Assembly (NCBI GenBank): GCA_026413225.1
Contig: CM048557.1
Location: 69,678,987 to 69,742,986 of the forward strand
Reading direction: 5' to 3'
DNA from: Otis tarda
Taxonomy: Eukaryota; Chordata; Aves; Otidiformes; Otididae
Length of the DNA stretch: 64,000 bases
How positions within the stretch are numbered: the first letter of the stretch is position 1; each line of letters starts with the position of its first letter. Position numbers and translations under genes: made by a program. Positions 1-13,165 of this stretch are shown in pieces. The notes beneath the pieces were generated by a model that was not told the origin of the DNA, made no database searches, and worked only from the letters and a program-made list of their open reading frames with translations.

Positions 1-3000
1 TGTTGTTATATTTCTACTTTCTCTAGTGTCTGTACTTTCCAAAACGTCAACGGAAGTCAGCAAAAATGACCCAAATCCAGCAACTGGTTATTTGCTGGAC
101 AGACCTGTTGTATATACTGGTCAGGACTGACTTATTTTCCTCTTGGTATTAACAATCGTTAGTGGATATTGCTGTTCTTAGAGCTATCTGGTGTGTGTAT
201 TGTGATTGCATTTGCTTTGTTATATTTTTAGGGAGCATTTTATTAGCGAGAGCAGCAGATATATTTTCTGCAGTGCGCCTTGTGTTTTGTTTATCAGTCG
301 AATTATGGTACGTTCCAAATCACAAGCAGAGCTGTCATAGCCCTCAGCTCGTTAGATGATCTGAGATGATGTTTTCAGCGAGCTATCTTGTCAAAGCAAA
401 GATTGGCAGTGGGTTGAAGTGTCACAAGAGCTTAAGAAACTGATTTCTGGCTTGGTTTGATTTTGGGATTTTTTGGGGGTCTTTTATTTTTTAGTACTGT
501 TCCAGAAAGAAGACTCACGTCAAACCCCAGTGTAATGGTTAGGACAGTTGCATGCAATGTCAAAGACCAATATTTTAAAATCTGTGCTTTAATTTGTTTA
601 GAGAGAGGGTTGGGCTTCACACAGAAATTCTTGTTACTGGGCACCTTTTTGAGTGGTGTAATTAATAAGTATTTATACAAGCTGGAACAACTGCTTCTAA
701 TTCAATGGCTAGATCCAGTAGCTTGGGGAACTTGGGCTCTTGCGATCTCGATGTGTAAACTTAAAGGCAGTGCTAGAGCCAAAATGGTTGTTTTGGTAAG
801 ATCCTTGCAAAGACAAGAAGAGCTATTCGAACTCAAATTGGTGGAGGTGGAAACAAGTGGCTGAAATCCTCAAAACCAAATTTTTAGAAATAGATGGCTG
901 GATCTTGCTGTGAATCAGCACACAGAGATTGAAACATCCTCATAGGTTTGGGGGTCGAAAGTTGTTTTATTTGTTTGTTTCCCATGAGGATTATAGTCTT
1001 TAAAGTGTTAAAAGGCCAGCGTTTTCCGTCATTTTTCATTCTGACAAAGAGCAAACATCCACCTCAAAACATGGCATTGTTTTCTGGGAAGGGTGCTGTT
1101 GTCTTCTGGGCAGGCCCATTAATTAGGTGCTATCTCGGAGTCACAGCAGCTTTCAAGGGAGCCTCTCGGAAAGCTGGTTAAGCGGCGTCACAAAGTTGGC
1201 TTTGTCCTTAAGAAAATGCAATTACATTACGAAATTGCTTGGAGGAGTTCAACAGCAGTGAAATCTGCAGGTGATGATTTCCCTCCTTTCAGTAAATGCC
1301 ACAGTGGTAAAAATTAATTAGCAGGGATATTCCAGGAGTGTGGAGATAATCCAGCTATTCCCTGCATCCAAATTTTACGCCAGGGGAGAGACAGGAACAG
1401 GGTTCACTCTGGTTTTGTGTCGCTGTAGCCAAAGAGCTCTTGTTTGGAAATGGAGGGTCGGGTTGGTTGAAGCTGGGGCAGGGGTGCGTGATGTGTAGTC
1501 AAATTAAAAGTATAAGACAGATCCCGAGGAGGGAAAGAAGCGATGCGGCTTCCTTTGGGTGTGTCTCCAGCTTGTATTTTATTTAATAAAGATGCTTTCC
1601 AGCTGTAGCCGTGCTTACGGTGTGGTGTTGAGTCCACCGCTGTGCCATCTGCGTCCTCCCACGGCTCATAAAGCCAAGCTCGCGCTTCAGTCTTCCCGTC
1701 AGTGAGATGTTAATAGGATCTTGATTCTTTCTCTAGCCACTTTTTTTTTTCATTAAAATTCTATGAACTTAATACCTTTGAGGCAGCTTCCTTTCTGCCC
1801 TGCTTGCTGATACCGGCTGGTGAATTGAGAGGTGGCGGCTCAAGCGGCTGTCTGGGCTGAGAATAGGCTTGCTCTAAAAAATTCCAATTTTACCCCCATC
1901 TTGCTGGTGTGTCTCTGAGTTTAATCTTCTGGCACTAATTTCTCACTTACTGATTTTCTTATATTTTCTTTTAAACTCGCCAAAAGTTGTCTTTGTGACC
2001 TGCGAGACAGTTTGCCCTCCAGCACGGAGCCTATTCCCTCTCATTTTCCATGGATGTAACAGAGTCCCAGGCTGAGCCATCTCCAGAGTTCAAATCCCTG
2101 ACCTCTGAATTTAAAACCATTGACCTTGGCTATTTAAGAAGTAGGGCCAGTTCAGTTGGCTTCAGTGCAGCCGTGGTCTCTGATGTTTGTTCTATGTCCC
2201 AGCCTCTAAAGGAGATAAAAGCCTACCCTGGCCCAAAGGTGCACGTGTAATGTAGCTCAATGCTCCGACTTTCGCACGTGAAACGGCCCAGGGTCCCCCA
2301 AGGACTTTCTTAATGGTAATTCTTTGCTAAAGATCAACAAAAGAAAACTCCATTTGGTTATAAAGTGACCTTGTCCACAAGAGAAATGAAGTACGTTGGT
2401 GAAGAAACTGAGATGTGTTTCAAGCCAAATAAAGATTGCTGCAAATGCCATCCAGAGCAGCAGTAAAAAAAAATTTCTAGGTTGTTTTAAGTCCATACGC
2501 TTGTTTTATGTTCACATTTCTGTATTTTCTGCTTTCCCTAGAACATCTGTTTGCCTCCCCTGTCCAGGTAAAAAGTGCTTTTTATTGCCAAACATTGTGC
2601 AGCAATCTCCCCCAGGTGTTTCCAGATGTACTCTGCTCCTTGCTCAGCGTGTTGTTACTCTGCCTCCTCTCTTGGTCTTTTTTTTTTTTTCAGATTTATC
2701 CCCGTTGCATTTTGTCCCTGAGGCGGTAGCATCCTTCTCCATCCTTTCCTGGGATGTCCGGCATGGCTGCAGAGCGGTGACCCGGGCAAGGCAGCGGCCG
2801 CATTGCTGGCAGCCCGTGCTCCCACGCTCTTTGGGGGATGGAGGCCACCTGGGGATGGCCGGGCTGCGCTGGCATTGGATGTGGCTGATGGCATGTCTGT
2901 GGTTACGCGATGGCCAAGGCCGTCGCTGGTATCAATGAGTTACATCAATAGCTCAGCCTGGCAATAGCAGGAAACAGTGAATCCATTGCTTTGTGGTTTA

Positions 3001-6000
3001 ACAGTCTCACTGTTAAACATCTGTCTTGTGTCTACCTTGGATTTGCCCATGCACGTACCTCACCTCTTCTTTCCTACTTTGCCTTCCATTCCTGTGTGTT
3101 TGAGTGCCCTTGTAGGATGCGGCATTTTCACAGCGTGGATGTGTTTATACTCTGCCACCCAGTCACCACTTTATCCCTGCTTTGAGAAGTTAAGCAGATC
3201 AAACTCTGTGTTTCTACTTCTAGAAAGCCATTTTGTCTCTTCATCGGGTCAGTTTCCTTGCTCTTCCACTCTCCCCAACAACCTTTTAAGCACATAGACA
3301 GCAGGAGTGTTTGCAAGCTGGTGTTGCCGGCGTTGCCCGCAGAGGTGTGCTCCCTTCCTCTCTCCCTCTGTCTGCTTCCCCAGGTGGTCATTGCAGCGCC
3401 AGGAGCTCATGGTGAACTGCTTGTGTGCGGCGATGTCTGCATTGCTTTTGCCACCTCCGCTCTGTAGATATGGCCAGTGCTTTTCAGAGGCACCGGAGCT
3501 GCTCTGTCACCGATGCTAGACCAGGTCAACCGTGACTTTTCCATCCAACTTTCCAAACCTTCAAGGATGGGGACTGCACCTCCTCCATGGGTGCCTGTCC
3601 CGCTGCTGCACTGCCCTCCTGATGAAAATGCCTCTGCCACCCCAAAACTTAATAATATTTACTTTATTCAAGAAAAATACATTAATAGGTTTTGCTCTAC
3701 ATGAAACTTTTTGAGTATACAATTTCCAAAAGCAAGTAAAGGAAGATCCAGAAATTAAATGTATTTTTTGAATCACTTGGACAACTGAAATACAGTTGTG
3801 GAGTCATGTTCATTGTCATCTTTAAATTGAGCTGGGATGTCTTCTGCAAAAGTCTGTATCTTCCATCCCAGAGTGGAGTTATGGGTCTGATGTGAAATTA
3901 TTGGAGTTAAATTCTGGAGGCATGGGGCCACAGCAGCTACTTGCAATGGTTCCTTCTGTTGTTGAATCCCTTGGATCTCAGAACATGTCCAAATAGTGTG
4001 TAGACTCAGGGGTCCCAGTATATTTCATGTATCTAAATATTTCAGCTACACATAAAAAAATAAAATTACAAATTAAGGATTGAGTCCTGGAGGATTATTC
4101 TGCAGCAGATGACTAAGAGATCACCAGGACCATGGCTGGTGAAGTGAGTTCAGCAGGACTCCCACTGAGCAGTCATATGGGCGAGTTGGATCCAACACGA
4201 TGAGTGACGTATCACCTCTGCCTGTGCTAAGCCTCTCAAAGTAGTTAATATGCACTCTGTTCGAGTGATTCTGGGTCTAGATGCTGCTGTATCATTCATT
4301 TCCTCTTTGTCAATATTAACTGATGTGTTAGTGATTAAGTTCAGCCAAGGCATTATTGCGTCGTCATTAATCGTGCCTACATCTGTCATAGAAGTCATTA
4401 GAAAGAACCCGTCGCTGCTATTTTTATACCCCGTTTAATTTTCAGGCAGGCGTTGCATTTTAATTCTTGTAATGCATCTTGACAATGATAAAACTTTGCA
4501 TATCTTCATTCACTGAAGAGGATCTATTAGCCAAAGCACCAATAAAACGCTATGTCTGCCACAGGGGCTTCTGCAGGAATTGGATTCCAATGACCACGTA
4601 TTTCTGCCTACATACGTGCACCACGTTGAAAGGAATTGCTTCGCAGGTAGAATTACTACCCTGGACAATTCTAATTTGTTGGAAATTAAACATAAGTGGT
4701 TGATTCTGGCTGCTACATGACATAAATTACCAGCAAATTGCTCTGTAAGATTTCATTATAAAGTACACGCTATTGTGAATGATTTGTGGTCCTGAACTTT
4801 TATTTGTGTCCCAGCGCTTGAAGGACGATGGCAGAACTTAACTTTTGTTGAAAAGCACACCAATCTATAATTCATGCTATTTACTTGTCTTATTTGGCCT
4901 CTCAAATCTTCTTTCATTTGCTTTTATCCCAAAGCCAAGCATAAAGCACTTTTCAAAAAGCACTTGTTGAAGTGCACTAGGATCTTGTATTAGTGCTGCG
5001 GAGTGTTTTTAGTAAATGCAAAGCAACGTTAACTTCGCGGGGATTTTTTCTGGGCTGGTGTAAAGCACCGTAGTGCTGCTGGCTTTAGCTGAGCAATAAC
5101 AATGCTGAAATGGAGCTCCTGTGAGAATAATCGTTCTGAAATGTGATGATGGTTCCGACGGGAAGACTTTATATTGGAGGATTGTTAAGGCTGAAAAGAA
5201 CTTCATCACCATCTGCATGAAAGTTCTCTTGGCAAATCTGATTTTAAGCGCTGTTCTGCTCTGCTCCATCAAATCGTTCTGTGGCTGGTGAGTTGCACTA
5301 AAATTTGAAGGCTTTGGCCATCATCCCAAACTTCAGTGAGCAGCAACCATCCTTACAGCATCTGGATTCAGAATGACTCAGGTACCTTTCACAGGCAACG
5401 TTGTATTTTTGGGACGTAGCCAAGATGCAGGACTCATTTTCCCTACTTCATAGCCTGTTTCTTTGCTGTTTCTTTTTTGGCCCAGGGTGGTAAGGAGGAA
5501 CTCAAGGGAGGAAGACAGCCACAGTCATCTGTCTGCTCAGATGGCCAGAAATATAAATGTAATAGATCTGGCGTCACTTCTCTGCTTTGGGCTGTAGAAG
5601 GTATTTAATCATAGAGGCGAAACAGAAATAACCCAGTGCTGCACGGTCCCTTGCCTGGGATGGTGCCCTTGCATCGCACCCTTGTGCTGTGTTGACCTCA
5701 AATCCAGTCCTGTTGCTGTTACAGCAGCTCCCCCAGTTGGTTCCCCACCAAAGTATCCTCAACAGTCTTATGCTGTTGGTAAGAGTTTGAGTTGGCTGCT
5801 GCTGCTTGCTCTGAGCAACCTGCTTGGTTTCAAGCCTTCAGACAACGTCAAGGACTCCCCGAGCAAGCAGCATGCTGGCAGGACTGCCAAGAAAATGCAC
5901 GTCTTCAGGGATGCGTGCAAGAGAGAAAAAGAAACAAGGGAGCTCATGTTGGGAGCACTGGCAGAGCAGCTCTCGCCATCGGTCATTCGTGCTGAAGCGT

Positions 6001-6262
6001 CAGGGAGCTCTGCACACCAACCAGCGACCACGCTATGGAATGTTATGATATCAAGGTAATGTGGTGAAAAAAAAAGTGTTTCCAAAGATTGTAGGGTCTA
6101 ACGGAAGAGGCTGATTTTGTTACAAGAACTAGATCTGTATTCTTTCATGAAAGACTTAATCATGAGGAGATGGCCTTTCTGCAAAATTTAGTTGAAACGA
6201 GAGTGACTTCCTCCTTGTTGTTTTGTAGCCTGAGATTTCTTCTGAAGGATCTAATACTTCTG

Positions 6263-6322
6263 AAGACCTTTAATAACTGAAAATACAAAAGCATAGAGCA
6301 GTAAGACCTTTAATAACTGAAA
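6263..6322. repeat. 20-bp direct repeat, 40-bp period
   Basis: AAGACCTTTAATAACTGAAA occurs at 6263-6282 and again at 6303-6322. The sequence between the two copies does not repeat further, so this looks like a short local duplication with later divergence. Confidence 0.9.
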
Positions 6323-9300
6323 TATGCTTATGCTTCTCTGACCGGAATAAAGGAAATCATCTATATTGACAGGGCTTTCTTTTATTGAAGGACCAGAAAA
6401 ATAATTTAGTAAAAAATAAAAAATATAAAAAAATTCAATGAGAGTATTGGTGACGGTGGTTCCAAAGCCTGCCGTTCTCCTAGATGGATTTCCGTCTGTG
6501 CTGAACTCGGGATGGGGGATTGGGCACAGCCAAAGATTTATTGGCTGTAGAGCCACTGTGTAGAGCAGAACGGCTCCCCATTGGTGCGTTGCATCTTTGC
6601 ACTGGGCATATTTGTGATGAGTGCCGTAACTTCCCCAATTCATGCTCTTTCTTAGCGCTTGCTTTTCAGAGTGGTGGTGTCTGGGGAGGGCTGTTGGGCA
6701 GGGCATCCTCCTCTCTGCTCTATGCGTGTTGCTCAATATCATAGGGCCCGATCCTGCAAGTGATGAAGTGCTTCTTGTGGGAGAGTGACCTGAAAAATTG
6801 ATTTTCATGCTAAATATTTGAAGGGAACTGATAGGAGGAAGGTGTGAGGATGTAGCATACTTGTGGGGATCACTAAGGGAGCAGAGCTGAGCACCCTGGT
6901 TCGAAGGCACCAGGCGGAGGAAGGACTTTTCCAGTGTTTAGAATTGGGCTTTTAAGGTGGTTTGGCACAGCAGATAGCAAATACTAAGTGAATATTCAAT
7001 GTTTTTTGATTATTTAAGTGCTAAAGTGTGTTAAAGTTTTCTTAACCTTTCATGTGGTAGTTCTCTTTAACCACTGTGAAAATTCTTCCTTGCAATTAAA
7101 TTCTAGCAATTTTTGATTGAAGCAGTAACTCATGGGAGCATTATAATATTTAACAGTGAAATATTTAAATCTTGTAGTTATTTTCCAGGTGACTTTTAAA
7201 GAGACAAATAATGTGTGTGAATTAAGGGTCTCTTCATTCTAAATTTAACATTTTTACATGGGCTGCCTGAATGGTTATTTAGTTATCTCTTAGAGAAGCA
7301 TATAGGAATAAATAGGAGTTAAACCAATATGTTTTAATAAATATCACCTCCTATTCCCATTAGTACTTTTATGTTCATGTGAGTTTGGTTTGTTTGTTTA
7401 TTTTTCAGTTTTTTATCTTAACCTACCTACAAAAAAAATCTGGAAGAGAAATATTAAATTATCTTTGTAAGTCAAAAAATAGTTTTTAAAAGTCACAATT
7501 TGCAAACTTGGTAGGACGACTTCTGCAAAAATTTCTGAAAATATGCCTCTGAAATATTATGATGAATTAGCCTGAGAAGAAGCAGAGCCCTTTCTGGTCT
7601 TTGCAGGGCAGAAGGGTTTGGGTTTGTTTTTTTTTTTTTTTTTTGTCTGAGGACAGATTTCCACCTAATAACTGGAAGGGCACATCTTGTAGGGCAGGGA
7701 AAATAAGCAAATAGAGCTCAGGAAATGGAGAGAGACAGCAAGTCTGGTACTAAAATAATAATAACAGTTCTCGTGTCTAATCAGGGAGTTATGTTCCCAG
7801 TTTCTGAAAAGTCACGTTGAATCTTGAGTTTCTCCCCAACCGAGGAGCTTGTATTCACTGATTAAATATCTAGGAGGCCTGCAAAGAGATTTGAATAGGG
7901 GAAGCAATATAGTTTTAGCAGCAGGGAAGGGGATGATTTGATCCACAGCGGTTTGGGTAGGGCTGGTCTGGAGGAATGAGATGTGATAAGACCACACTGA
8001 GATGCAACAGGGAGCTGGTTCTGGTAGGACTCCTTTGAGATGTTGCTTTGAGTTGATTTCTGCCTAGGTCAGCCCTTTGGTAGCTGCAGGACGTCTGCTC
8101 CAGGGAGAAGGAGAGACAGATATGGAAATCTTCCCCCCGTATCTGAATTTAAAACAAGCTTCCTGGGGTTTGACAGATCTTCAGTGTGATTTTTTTTTTT
8201 TTTTTTTTTCACAAGTTGTTCGTCTGCTTCTAAAACAAATGTCCTGATTCATGACCATCAGCCGCTGGTGGGAGCAGCTCTGAGGAGAGGCACCTCCCCT
8301 GGCCTGCAGCCCTGTGCAGCGCGATGGCCATGCACAACAGGACGTACGGCTCCTCCCTTGGTCCCGGGGAGGGGAGAGACAAATTCACCATACCTGTCCA
8401 GAGAGAGGGACACTGCTTCCTTCCCCATGTCTTGTAAGATAAAAAGTGTTGCCGCAATGTTGTTCAAGATTTATATTTTCAGACATTACAGCTTTCATTT
8501 CTCCAAATTTAAGGAATAGCAGCGCAGCCCATAAAAGATCATCGGCATAGACTCTATTGAAAGATTGCGGATTGTGCCTGTTTCATGGCTTTTTGAAGAA
8601 GCTCATCATTATTCGACAATCACATTCTCGCTAGAGCCAGTCAAATAAAGCAAGTAATGATTTGCCGATATGTGGGAAAATTAATGTTGCAGCTTTACTC
8701 CTAAGTTATTTCTTGTTTGTTTCCTCATTTGGATATTTTTCACTTGCAAAAGTTTCATGTGTTTTAGCACAAATATTTAATCTTATAAAACTCAGAGCTG
8801 CTCTGTGTTGCTTGCTGCCTTTTCAGTATTTTCAGAAAATTTGTAGTCCAGTCAAGAAGCCAAAGCGGGACAGAGGCAGCAACCAGGAAGATCCCAGCAA
8901 ATTTCTGCAGCCAGCAGATGCAATTTGAACCGCAAAATCACAGTTATCAAATTCTTGAGAGTGGTGACTAGGCTTCCGCGGTTGTATATCCTCCTGCAAA
9001 CCACACGCTAATGTGCACTGTTACAGCCAGTGGAGAAAAAAAAAAATACTGGAATCTACCTGACTCAAAATCCATCTAACTTAAAATTTAGACTTTGTTA
9101 GGCCTGAAATTTAGATTAGCTAGAAAACGTTAGATTCCATTGAAATCTAAGTCTGGTGCCTGGTCCCCTGTGTGGGTGAAGCGTGAGAGTCGATCTCCAT
9201 CCTACAGATAAGGCGACATGCAATGCTTGTGTGCCAGGAATAAAAACCAAGTTCTGTGAAGTCTTCTGACTTCTTCATGCAGGCTTTGTCTGTGTCCAGG

Positions 9301-9351
9301 AGGAGAGATCGCCTTCTCCCTGCACTAAATGAAGCTAACCAAAATTACCCA

Positions 9352-9758
9352 CAGGCTGAGAGAGCTGGGGCTGTTCAGCCTGGAGAAGAGGAGGCTCTGG
9401 GGAGACCTTAGAGTGGCCTCCCAGTGCCTAAAGGGGGCTGCAGGAAAGGTGGGGAGGGACTCTTCAGCAGGGCCTGGTGTGACAGGATGAGGGGTGATGG
9501 TTTCAAAATAGAGGGAGGTAGATTTAGCTTAGATACAAGGAGGAAATTTTTCCCTGTGAGGGTGGTGGAACACTGGCCCAGGTTGCCCAGAGAGGTGGTG
9601 GATGCCCCATCCCTGGAAACATTCCAGGCCAGGTTGGCCGGGGCTCTGAGCAACCTGATCCGGTTGGAGATGTCCCTGCTCCTTGCAGGGCGGTTGGACT
9701 GGATGGCCTTTAACAGTCCCTTCCAACCCAAACCATCTTGTGATTCTGTGTCTCTGTA
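9352..9758 (+). mobile_element. CR1 LINE, 5'-truncated 3' end
   Basis: Fragment running from CAGGCTGAGAGAGCTGGGG through the LGLFSLEKRR-type codons and the 3' tail to GATTCTGTG. It carries the core also seen in eight other copies here (GGTTGGCCGGGGCTCTGAGC, then CAACCTGATC). It corresponds to the last part of CR1 ORF2 plus the 3' UTR. It is truncated at the 5' end, as CR1 copies usually are. The open frames inside it on both strands are repeat-derived, not genes. Confidence 0.93.
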
Positions 9759-10224
9759 CTAACAACCCTGAATGGTAGATATGTGGTTTTGGCTCGCAGC
9801 TCTATTGGGAGCTTTCCCTCGTGCTTTGCGGGGGTCACGGCTCACTCACAAACCCAGCTCAGCCACACATCCCCCATGAGATCCGCCCTCCTGGAACTGG
9901 CTGGAAGCGGGGACAAGAATGATAAATTTAAGAGGTGTCCTTTTCCATGCTGATTTTACCCTGTTCCATCCTCCAGGATGTCAGACAGGTTTCGTGTGAC
10001 ATTGTGGTGCCAGTGCAGCCTCCCCACCAGACTGCTGTTATTCCAGTTTCAGTATATTAAACAGAATCTGAAGAGCACCTGGAAAGGCACCTGCTGGCGC
10101 TTTGTGCCTCGCGTGACCTTTCGCTGCTGCTAGCTCAGGCCTCTTTCACCCTTCCGGCTCTCGCTGAGTGTCATCCCTATGTGCCTTGTCTCCTGTTAGG
10201 AGTCCTGGAGCAGAAAACAGCTAG

Positions 10225-10282
10225 TTTTTTGGGTTGGTTTTTTTGTTGTTGTTTTTTTTGTTTGTTTTTGTTTTTTTTTTTC
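10225..10282. repeat. T-rich low-complexity tract
   Basis: Runs of T broken by G (TTTTTTGGGTTGG, then TTTTTTTGTTTGTTTTTG and a final run). It is typical of intronic low-complexity sequence; nothing else is supported here. Confidence 0.85.
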
Positions 10283-10655
10283 TGTGAGAATCTGTTGTTA
10301 GACTCACTACACAGAAGTGTTCAAGCATTCGGTAACAAAGCAAGCCACTGTTGGTTTTAACCAAAATAGGCTGAAAACTAATTAAAGACTGAGGAACTGT
10401 AGCTGATCTTGGCTTTCTAAGATGAAAATAGCAGTTTGATGAAAAAGAAAATTAATTGGGGAAAGTCAGTTTTCTATTCAGATATTTTTAAGACAGTTCT
10501 TGTTGACCACCACTGATGAAAACTGCTATTTTACGTGAATTTTACAATGGGGGGGAAAAAAAGTAGTTGAGTACCGTCATGTTTTCTGGAAGGAGTCAGA
10601 TCTAGGAGCTTCCCCATTTTCATATATTATCTCCCCCATACAATTCTCCATTCGG

Positions 10656-10737
10656 GCCATGGGTTAGTGGGCATGGTGGTGTTGGGTTAATGGTTGGACT
10701 TGGGTGATCATGGAGGTCTCTTCCAACCTTCTATGAG
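10656..10737 (+). mobile_element. CR1 LINE 3'-terminal fragment, second subfamily
   Basis: A remnant of about 80 bp with TTAGTGGGCATGGTGGTGTT and GGAGGTCTCTTCCAACC, ending near CTATGA. This is the 3' tail of the CR1 type with GTTGGGTTGATGGTTGGACT, different from the 9.4-kb copy. It is degraded near its end. Confidence 0.85.
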
Positions 10738-13043
10738 AACTGGCACCCCATAGGAGCCTAGGAGAGATTCCCTGCATCACCCTTAAATTGCATCTCGGGC
10801 AGAGCTTTGCCCCGTCCTTGACCTCGTTCACAGTGGAGAGAACGTGCTCTCTGTGCTTTTGGGGTGAGAGCGAAACCATCCTCTCTGCCTCCAGAATTGC
10901 CGGAAGCGGATTTGCTCAGAGGCTTCGCGTGGTTGTCAATTAAGGCATCCTCTGCAAAAGTTCAGCTTCATTAGGAAAAAAAAGGCTATTTTTTTTCTTT
11001 TTATAAAAAGAAATCTAGACAATAAAAGTAGATTTTTATTTGTCTGACCCTTTGTACAGGGGTAGGGCTGATAAATTTACTTCTGTTGCCTAAAATAAAT
11101 AGATCCAATTACCTGAGCGGCCGTAATATCATCCTCAGCTTCCTCCTCCTGGGTCGCAGAGATCTGTGCATGCTAAGGCAATGCAGCTCTCTCGTTGTCT
11201 TTTTGCCAGAGTAATTACTGCTTATGAACTGAATTTGGGGACACAGAGTATCGCTAGGCTCGGAGGAAAATGTTTTTGTACTCGTTAGTGCTGCCATATT
11301 TCATTTATTAGCTCGGGATCAGGTAGTTTTAATTGCTGCTGTGGTGGTACCGTGCTGTGTGGATGCCAAATGTGGTACCCTGAAAAATGGGTCCTGCCCC
11401 AAAGAGTTTCCAATGGGAATGCAACCAAGGGAGAGAAATGCAGGTGGATGTGAGTGCCCGGAGAGATGGACCTGACGGCAAACCGTGAGTGCTGGCGTAG
11501 CTGGTGCAGGGCTCGGCATTGTCGCTACCAACCTTGCAGGATTTGAGGTATTTGTTTAGTTTTTAAGTTATCTATTTAGTTTTCTAAGTTTGTTTTGGAT
11601 TTTTTAAATTTAAATGTCAGTGATTTATTTATTTCAAAACATACCTATTTTTTTTACATTAGTCAGATTTTACTGTATTGAAAATATACCTGAAATATTT
11701 CTTCCACAGTCAACTATCTTCCCTTTTCCTTTTTGTTTCCAAATAAAGATTTTAAAAATATTTTTCAGTAGTCTCACAACAAGAGAAGGATCTCTGAAAA
11801 CTACTTCATGAGGATTTCTGGGGAAGAAAACAAAAGTTGAACGAGAGCTTGGGGCGGATGCTCAGCTAGCACCCATAGCTGTATCTCTGAAACCAGCAGC
11901 GCCCTGGCTATTTGGGTCAGCCAGGGACCTGCCCTGAGATCTGAGATATTTAATACATAAGAAATATTTTCTAAGGACTGATGGGAGTACAGTGATGTGT
12001 GGTAGGTATGGATTTTGAAAAAAAAAATTAAAAATTAGGATATTTTTCAAATGCCAGTGGTATATTGTAAAATCAATGATTGACAAACACTGTAAATATG
12101 GTGGATGTTCCCTGCTCCCTTTGTTGGTCTAGCTGCCTATCCTAATTAGCTCTAATTATCAAAGGTGTGCTTCAGAAAGACAGCTCCTTTCCCACTATTC
12201 TGCATGATGGTAATGGTCCCACAGGTAGCCAGGAGCACCGGAAGTCCCCGACAGGATGTCCCCTTCCTACCACTGCTCCTGCCTGACCACACCGAGGAGA
12301 AACGTCAGGGCTTGGTGGTTGTCCCTTGGTCCAAAAAGTTCAGAAAACTTTGATGGTGTTACATCTGGAAGCCGAATTTCCGTGCAAATAGGGATTCCTC
12401 TTGGACTGCCATGTGTAATTTTCTGTGCGGGGCTCGTTTGTGAATGCACGGTTCCAGGTTGGTTTTGCAGTTTTATTTTAATTTACAGGTAGATGTGCAA
12501 ATAATTTTTTCTACCTCCAGATATAATGTTTTCGTTTCACTAAAATAAATCTGTTACCTGAGGTTGTAATATCTGTATCGAAGCTTTGGCTGGAAAATTA
12601 CTGTTGTCATTTTCACGGGGATGACAATTATTATGTACTCGACTTTCCTAAACCTCTGTCGTCAGCTTGTCTGTGTCCTGACCATCAGGTTTCACTTAGT
12701 CACCTCCATATCCAACTCAGTAGCTAAGGAAAACCACAAATATGACTCCAGTATAGATTCCTGAAATCTATGAATTCTGAAATGTACTTTTACAGTCTGC
12801 TCAAATTCCTTTGAATTTTGTCTCGTTAGAAGACAAAGCAAGATCTGTAAGGCCAGCACTGTAAGAAGTTTCCCATTGCCTCAAGAGTATTTGCGTGATT
12901 CTTTTCGCCTGACTCTTCAGCGTTGTTAGGATCTCTCAACTTCTTCACAAATTGCAGCCTATGCTTTATTTTTTTTTCCTTTTTTTTTCTTTTGAGTATC
13001 TATGCACTTGTTTTCTGCAGGACTCTGTGGGAATCCTTTTTGT

Positions 13044-13165
13044 GGTCGAAGATCACGTAGATGTGGGCACTTCAGGACGTGATTTAGTGGGCATGGTGAT
13101 GGTAGATGGATGATCGGACTTAATGATCTTGGAGGTCTTTTCCAACCTTAAAGATTCTATGATTC
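13044..13165 (+). mobile_element. CR1 LINE 3'-terminal fragment, second subfamily
   Basis: About 120 bp matching the CR1 tail: GGGCACTTCAGGAC, then TTTAGTGGGCATGGTG, then GATCTTGGAGGTCTTTTCC and a final GATTCTATGATTC. The middle is diverged (GATGGTAGATGGATGATCGG), so this looks older than the GGCCGGGGCT-type copies. Confidence 0.88.

Noticed and set aside
6251..6910. 219-codon open frame on the minus strand
   Set aside because: There is no domain, no splice or promoter context, and its end overlaps a local direct repeat. The length is not improbable over six frames of 64 kb.
6890..6912. GGTTCGAAGGC resembling a tRNA B-box
   Set aside because: The preceding bases do not fold into a D-arm or anticodon arm, and no A-box is found at the right distance.
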